Assembly (NCBI GenBank): GCA_964502665.1
Contig: CAZCXP010000124.1
Location: forward strand, 1 to 7,397
Source of the DNA: SOKG01 sp964502665
GTDB lineage: Bacteria > Chloroflexota > Dehalococcoidia > SZUA-161
DNA length: 7,397 nt
Reading direction: 5' to 3'
How positions within the stretch are numbered: the stretch's first letter is position 1; each line of letters opens with the position of its first letter. The notes under the pieces are model-generated. The model had not been told where the DNA came from. It was given only the letters and a program-made list of their open reading frames with translations, and ran no database searches. The position numbers and the translations under genes are program-made. Below are positions 4,110 to 7,397 of the stretch, piece by piece.

Positions 4110-6098
4110 ATGGTTGGAATCGGAGAAGGTCCCATCCTGGCAAAAGATTTGACCACCGAACAAACAAAAACAAGGCCAAAAGCAAAAAAACCGGTTAAGA
4201 TTTGCGATACCACGTTTCGCGATGGACACCAATCCTCAATCGCTACCAGAATGCGGACTGAGGATATGGAGCCCATCGCTCCGGAAATGAATAAGTGTGG
4301 CTTCTACTCAATGGAGGTCTGGGGGGGAGCCACATTCGATGTCCCCCACCGCTTCCTGGGTGAAGACCCCTGGGAGAGGCCCCGCGTGCTGAAAAAGCTC
4401 ATGCCCGATACCCCGCTCCAGATGCTGTTGCGGGGACAGAACCTGGTCGCCTATCGAAACCACCCCGATGACCTGGTGAGAGCCTTCGTCCACCATGCCG
4501 CCGAGGTAGGGATCGACATCTTCCGGGTGTTCGACGCCGTGAACGATGAGCGCAATCACGAAATGGCCTATAAAGCTATCAAGGAAACCGGCAAACACAT
4601 TCAAGGGGCGATATGTTATTCACTGACCCAGCCCAGGATGGGCGGACCGGTGTATAACCTCGACTATTATGTTAACAAAGCCCTTATCCTCCAGGATATG
4701 GGAGCTGACTCAATCTGCATCAAGGACCAGGCTGGGTTGATATCCCCTTATGATGCCTATGAGCTGATTAAGGCCCTCAAGAAGGTCCTGAAGGTCCCTG
4801 TGGAGCTGCATACCCACTACACCAGTGGGCAAGCTTCCATGTCTCTGCTAAAAGCCATTGAAGCTGGGGTCGATATCATCGATACCGCCTTAGCTCCTTT
4901 CGCCCTTCGTTCCTCCCAACCAGCAATTGAGCCTATAGTGGTTGCCCTTTATGGAACCGACAGGGATACCGGGCTTGATATCGAGCAGCTAGTCAAGTGT
5001 GGGGCCATGGTGGAGCAAATCGCTCCTAAATACAGGGATTTCGTGGACACTTCCAAGATGGCGATTATCGACGCCGGAGTGTTGATCCATCAGATTCCGG
5101 GGGGAATGACCACCAACCTGGTGTCCCAGTTGAAACAAGCTGATGCCCTCGACAAGCTGGGCGAGTGCCAGAAGATGACGGCCAAAACCCGAGCGGAGCT
5201 CGGTTATCCTCCCCTGGTTACCCCCACGAGCCAGATTGTAGGTGTCCAGGCCGTGCAGAATGTCCTTGTCGGCCCCTACAAGATGATCTCTAACGAGGTG
5301 AAGGACTACTGCTGGGGGCTCTATGGAAAGCCGCCAGCCCCGATCGATCCCAAGATCCAGAAGATGGTGCTCAAGGGCTACGAGAGAGGCGAGAAGCCCA
5401 TTACTTGCCGCGCTGCCGACATGGTTGAACCCGAACTGGAGAAGGCCACGAAGGAAGCCAAAGACTTAGCTAAGGACATCGGAGATACACTCCTCTATGC
5501 CCTCTATCCCACTACTGGGAAGAGGTTCCTGAGATGGAAGTATGGTTTGGATACGACGATTCCCGATGATTGGAAGCCTCCCCGGGCGCCAAAGACCCTG
5601 GAGGATGTGAAGAAAGAGGACGAGCTAATTGCCAAGGCCTTAGCCGGAAAGCTTGTAGAGAAGGTGGAAAAAGAAGTTCCTGCCAAAGGGCCGGGCGTCA
5701 GAACCTTCAATGTCTTTGTCGAGGACGAATACTACAAGGTAGAAGTGGAGCCAACTGGCGCAGCAGCTATCACCGGGCCGATTGCTCGCCCTACCCCCAC
5801 AGCCCCGCAGCCCGCACCCAGGCCAGAAGCTGCACCACAACCTGTGCAGGCAAGCAAAGCACCTCAGGTAGCTGTCGCCGAAGGAGAAGTCACCGTGCTC
5901 GTACCTATGCCAGGGACAGTAATTAGATACGTCGTTAACGTAGGGGATCGAGTCAAGGCAGGGGACACCGTAGTTATACTCGAAGCGATGAAGATGGAGA
6001 ATGCCATCCCCTCTCCTGCCGACGGTGTGATCAAAGCGGTGAACTTTGGGCCAGGAGCCTCAGTGAAAAGGGGCGATGTGCTGGCGGTGATCGCCTAG
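4110..6098 (+). CDS. pycB: Biotinylated pyruvate/oxaloacetate carboxyltransferase (PycB/OadA/5S type)
   Basis: This 662-aa enzyme transfers CO2 between biotin and pyruvate/oxaloacetate. The order is: a lysine-rich N-terminal tail (1-28); a TIM barrel with D33-TTFRDGHQS, a metal-site lysine K205 (IKDQAG) and H234-T-H236; the PYC/OADA conserved domain (about 310-500); an Ala/Pro-rich linker (about 553-590); and a C-terminal biotinyl domain with E-A-M-K628-M-E-N, the lysine 34 residues from the end as is usual. AAAGGAGG with an 8-nt spacer sets the start, 16 nt after the small OadG-like gene. The neighbouring MmdA-type gene has no carrier of its own, so this biotin arm probably serves both. With no membrane beta subunit nearby, a sodium-pumping decarboxylase is less likely than a soluble transcarboxylase or a PycAB-type carboxylase. 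The alternative symbol is oadA. Confidence 0.93.
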   Translation: MVGIGEGPILAKDLTTEQTKTRPKAKKPVKICDTTFRDGHQSSIATRMRTEDMEPIAPEMNKCGFYSMEVWGGATFDVPHRFLGEDPWERPRVLKKLMPDTPLQMLLRGQNLVAYRNHPDDLVRAFVHHAAEVGIDIFRVFDAVNDERNHEMAYKAIKETGKHIQGAICYSLTQPRMGGPVYNLDYYVNKALILQDMGADSICIKDQAGLISPYDAYELIKALKKVLKVPVELHTHYTSGQASMSLLKAIEAGVDIIDTALAPFALRSSQPAIEPIVVALYGTDRDTGLDIEQLVKCGAMVEQIAPKYRDFVDTSKMAIIDAGVLIHQIPGGMTTNLVSQLKQADALDKLGECQKMTAKTRAELGYPPLVTPTSQIVGVQAVQNVLVGPYKMISNEVKDYCWGLYGKPPAPIDPKIQKMVLKGYERGEKPITCRAADMVEPELEKATKEAKDLAKDIGDTLLYALYPTTGKRFLRWKYGLDTTIPDDWKPPRAPKTLEDVKKEDELIAKALAGKLVEKVEKEVPAKGPGVRTFNVFVEDEYYKVEVEPTGAAAITGPIARPTPTAPQPAPRPEAAPQPVQASKAPQVAVAEGEVTVLVPMPGTVIRYVVNVGDRVKAGDTVVILEAMKMENAIPSPADGVIKAVNFGPGASVKRGDVLAVIA

Positions 6099-6125
6099 TA
6101 GCTCAGTAGCTCAGCCTAGTAATAG
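6094..6125 (+). repeat. Small tandem/direct repeat carrying five in-frame stop codons
   Basis: After the biotin-enzyme stop, AGTAGCTC occurs twice in tandem (6098-6113) and GCCTAGTA occurs twice (6094-6101 and 6114-6121). In the pycB frame the codons read TAG TAG, five sense codons, then TAG TAA TAG. The region is short and looks like a local duplication in the spacer before the next gene. No terminator is seen here, so read-through transcription into leuC is expected. Confidence 0.6.
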
Positions 6126-6156
6126 GCCTTTGCTTGCTTTGGTCAATGTGAAGGCT

Positions 6157-7397
6157 ATGGGAAAGACTTTGGCTGAGAGGATTCTCAGCGAAAAGGCAGG
6201 AATTGATGTACAGGCTGGCGATATCGTCGTCACTCCTGTTGACCTCGTTTTCGCCCAGGACGGCACCGCCCCGCTGGCAATAAAGCAGTTCCAGGCATGT
6301 GGCTTCGACCGGCTGGCCAATCCCGCAGCCACCATCTTCTTCCTGGACCACAACGCTCCTACGCCAACCAAGGAGCTATCCAACGACCACCTGCTCATCC
6401 GTGATTTCGCCAAGGAAACCGGCGCACTGCTGTCTGACGTCGGAGAAGGCATCTGCCACCAGGTGATCGCTGAGTCCCACGCTGCTCCCGGTGCCCTAAT
6501 TATCGGCGCGGATTCTCATACTGTTTCTGCAGGGGCGCTGGGCGCCTTTGCCACCGGTATGGGCTCCACCGACATAGCGATTGCCTTCGCTCTGGGAAAG
6601 ACCTGGTTCCGTGTTCCGCAGAGCATAAAGGTAATGGTTAGCGGCCGTCTCCAAAAAGGTGTATCAGCCAAAGATCTGATCCTCTACCTGATTGGGAACA
6701 TCGGTGCCGATGGGGCTACCTACATGTCTCTGGAGTTTTGTGGTGAGACCGTAGAGGATATGGCGATATCGCAGCGGCTTTCCGTCGCTAGTATGGTTGT
6801 GGAGGCTGGAGCCAAGGCAGGGCTTTTCCCCGCTGACGAGACTACCAGGAATTACTTGGAAAGTCGTGGTCGAGGGCAAAGCTACCGGCCACTCAAGCCT
6901 GATCCTGATGCCACCTACGAGCGAGCTATTGAAATCGATGCTGCTGGCCTGGAGCCCATGGTGGCGAAGCCGCATGCGGTGGATAACACTGCTTCTGTAG
7001 CAGAGGTTAAGGGTACCAAGGTGCAACAGGTATTCATCGGCACCTGTACCAACGGGCGCCTCGACGACCTTGGGGTAGCAGCGGAGATCCTCAAGGGCAG
7101 GAAGTGCCATCCCAGTACCAGGCTGCTGGTGACTCCTGCCTCCAGGGAGGTTCTCCTTGAGGCGGTTAAAGTCGGGCATATTCAGGTCTTGGTTGAGGCC
7201 GGGGCCATTATCCTGCCTCCAGGTTGTGCCAGCTGCGTTGGAGTTCATCAGGGGATACTGGGGGATGGAGAGGTCTGCCTCTCCACCGCCAACCGCAATT
7301 TCAAGGGCAGGATGGGCAACCCCAATTCCTTCATATATCTGGCGAGTCCCGCGACTGCCGCCGCATCCGCCATAAGCGGCGAGATCAGCGATCCACG
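6157..7397 (+). CDS. leuC: LeuC/aconitase-family [4Fe-4S] dehydratase large subunit (3' end cut off)
   Basis: 413 codons are present and the frame is still open at the window edge. The last residues (ISGEISDP) match the usual C-terminal end, so only a few residues are missing. The product isomerises a 2- or 3-hydroxy tricarboxylate/malate derivative through dehydration and rehydration. The cluster ligands are C297 (GTCTNGR), C357 and C360 (GCASC). D64-H65 and the GADSHT motif (D119-S-H121) are also conserved. Length (about 420 aa) and the opening MGKTLAERIL fit the archaeal-type LeuC/HacA family, which needs a separate small subunit, presumably encoded just downstream. The ATG at 6157 agrees with the family N-terminus. 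GTG at 6148 is an alternative. Ribosome binding is weak (AAGG 2 nt before the ATG). It lies 58 bp after pycB in the same direction, so it is likely in the same operon. Isopropylmalate, aconitate and homoaconitate cannot be told apart from this subunit alone. Confidence 0.92.
   Translation, partial: MGKTLAERILSEKAGIDVQAGDIVVTPVDLVFAQDGTAPLAIKQFQACGFDRLANPAATIFFLDHNAPTPTKELSNDHLLIRDFAKETGALLSDVGEGICHQVIAESHAAPGALIIGADSHTVSAGALGAFATGMGSTDIAIAFALGKTWFRVPQSIKVMVSGRLQKGVSAKDLILYLIGNIGADGATYMSLEFCGETVEDMAISQRLSVASMVVEAGAKAGLFPADETTRNYLESRGRGQSYRPLKPDPDATYERAIEIDAAGLEPMVAKPHAVDNTASVAEVKGTKVQQVFIGTCTNGRLDDLGVAAEILKGRKCHPSTRLLVTPASREVLLEAVKVGHIQVLVEAGAIILPPGCASCVGVHQGILGDGEVCLSTANRNFKGRMGNPNSFIYLASPATAAASAISGEISDP

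Noticed and set aside
4184..4190. Run of seven As in the pycB N-terminal tail considered as a frameshift site
   Set aside because: The frame is open and the downstream sequence matches the family without any shift; the strong Shine-Dalgarno at 4094-4101 supports the called start.
6225..6239. CGTCGTCACTCCTGT inside leuC, 14 of 15 bases like the first arm and loop of the 1-55 repeat
   Set aside because: It lies in a coding stretch with normal family sequence (IVVTPVDLVF), has no matching second arm and no second hairpin, so it is most likely coincidence.
6664..7248. Minus-strand open frame of 194 codons opposite leuC
   Set aside because: The plus strand encodes an intact LeuC with all cluster cysteines; the opposite frame shows no family features.

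Overview
This is a 7.4-kb stretch of bacterial chromosome with moderate GC content. It carries two standalone genes on the left and a metabolic operon on the right that runs off the window's end. The gene set (biotin-dependent carboxyltransferases with a small OadG-like partner, followed by an archaeal-type LeuC/aconitase-like dehydratase) and the style of the RimI N-terminus suggest an anaerobic bacterium. Chloroflexota (Dehalococcoidia-like) is my best guess, made from sequence style alone and not tested by a search.

Left region (1-1735). The window opens with two near-identical 55-bp copies of a palindromic repeat (1-55 and 87-141). A zinc-dependent metallo-beta-lactamase-fold hydrolase follows (190-978, +). 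It converges on a RimI-type GNAT N-acetyltransferase (1067-1723, -), and a probable intrinsic terminator sits across the junction. A third, diverged copy of the repeat lies in opposite orientation at 1857-1914, upstream of rimI, so the convergent gene pair is bracketed by inverted copies.

Middle region (1736-2325). About 590 bp hold no convincing gene. This stretch contains the third repeat, a good sigma70-type promoter (TTGACA, 17-bp spacer, CATACT) near 2000-2028, and a leader of about 290 nt. The leader ends in a ten-codon ORF whose stop overlaps the start of the first operon gene (TGATG).

Right region (2326-7397). Four tightly packed plus-strand genes are present: (1) a 517-aa carboxyltransferase of the methylmalonyl-CoA decarboxylase alpha / transcarboxylase 12S type; (2) a 69-aa protein resembling only the C-terminal, cytosolic part of OadG/MmdD, with no membrane helix; (3) a 662-aa pyruvate/oxaloacetate carboxyltransferase (PycB/OadA/5S type) with its own C-terminal biotinyl domain; (4) a nearly complete LeuC/homoaconitase/aconitase-family [4Fe-4S] dehydratase large subunit, cut by the window edge. 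No biotin carboxylase and no membrane beta subunit is visible.

The simplest reading of genes 1-3 is a soluble methylmalonyl-CoA:pyruvate transcarboxylase, in which the biotin arm of gene 3 moves carboxyl groups between (methyl)malonyl-CoA and pyruvate/oxaloacetate. The small protein would be an assembly subunit. The dehydratase would then act downstream of oxaloacetate, in a citrate/isocitrate branch or in leucine-type 2-oxoacid elongation. An ATP-dependent carboxylase using a biotin carboxylase encoded elsewhere remains the main alternative.
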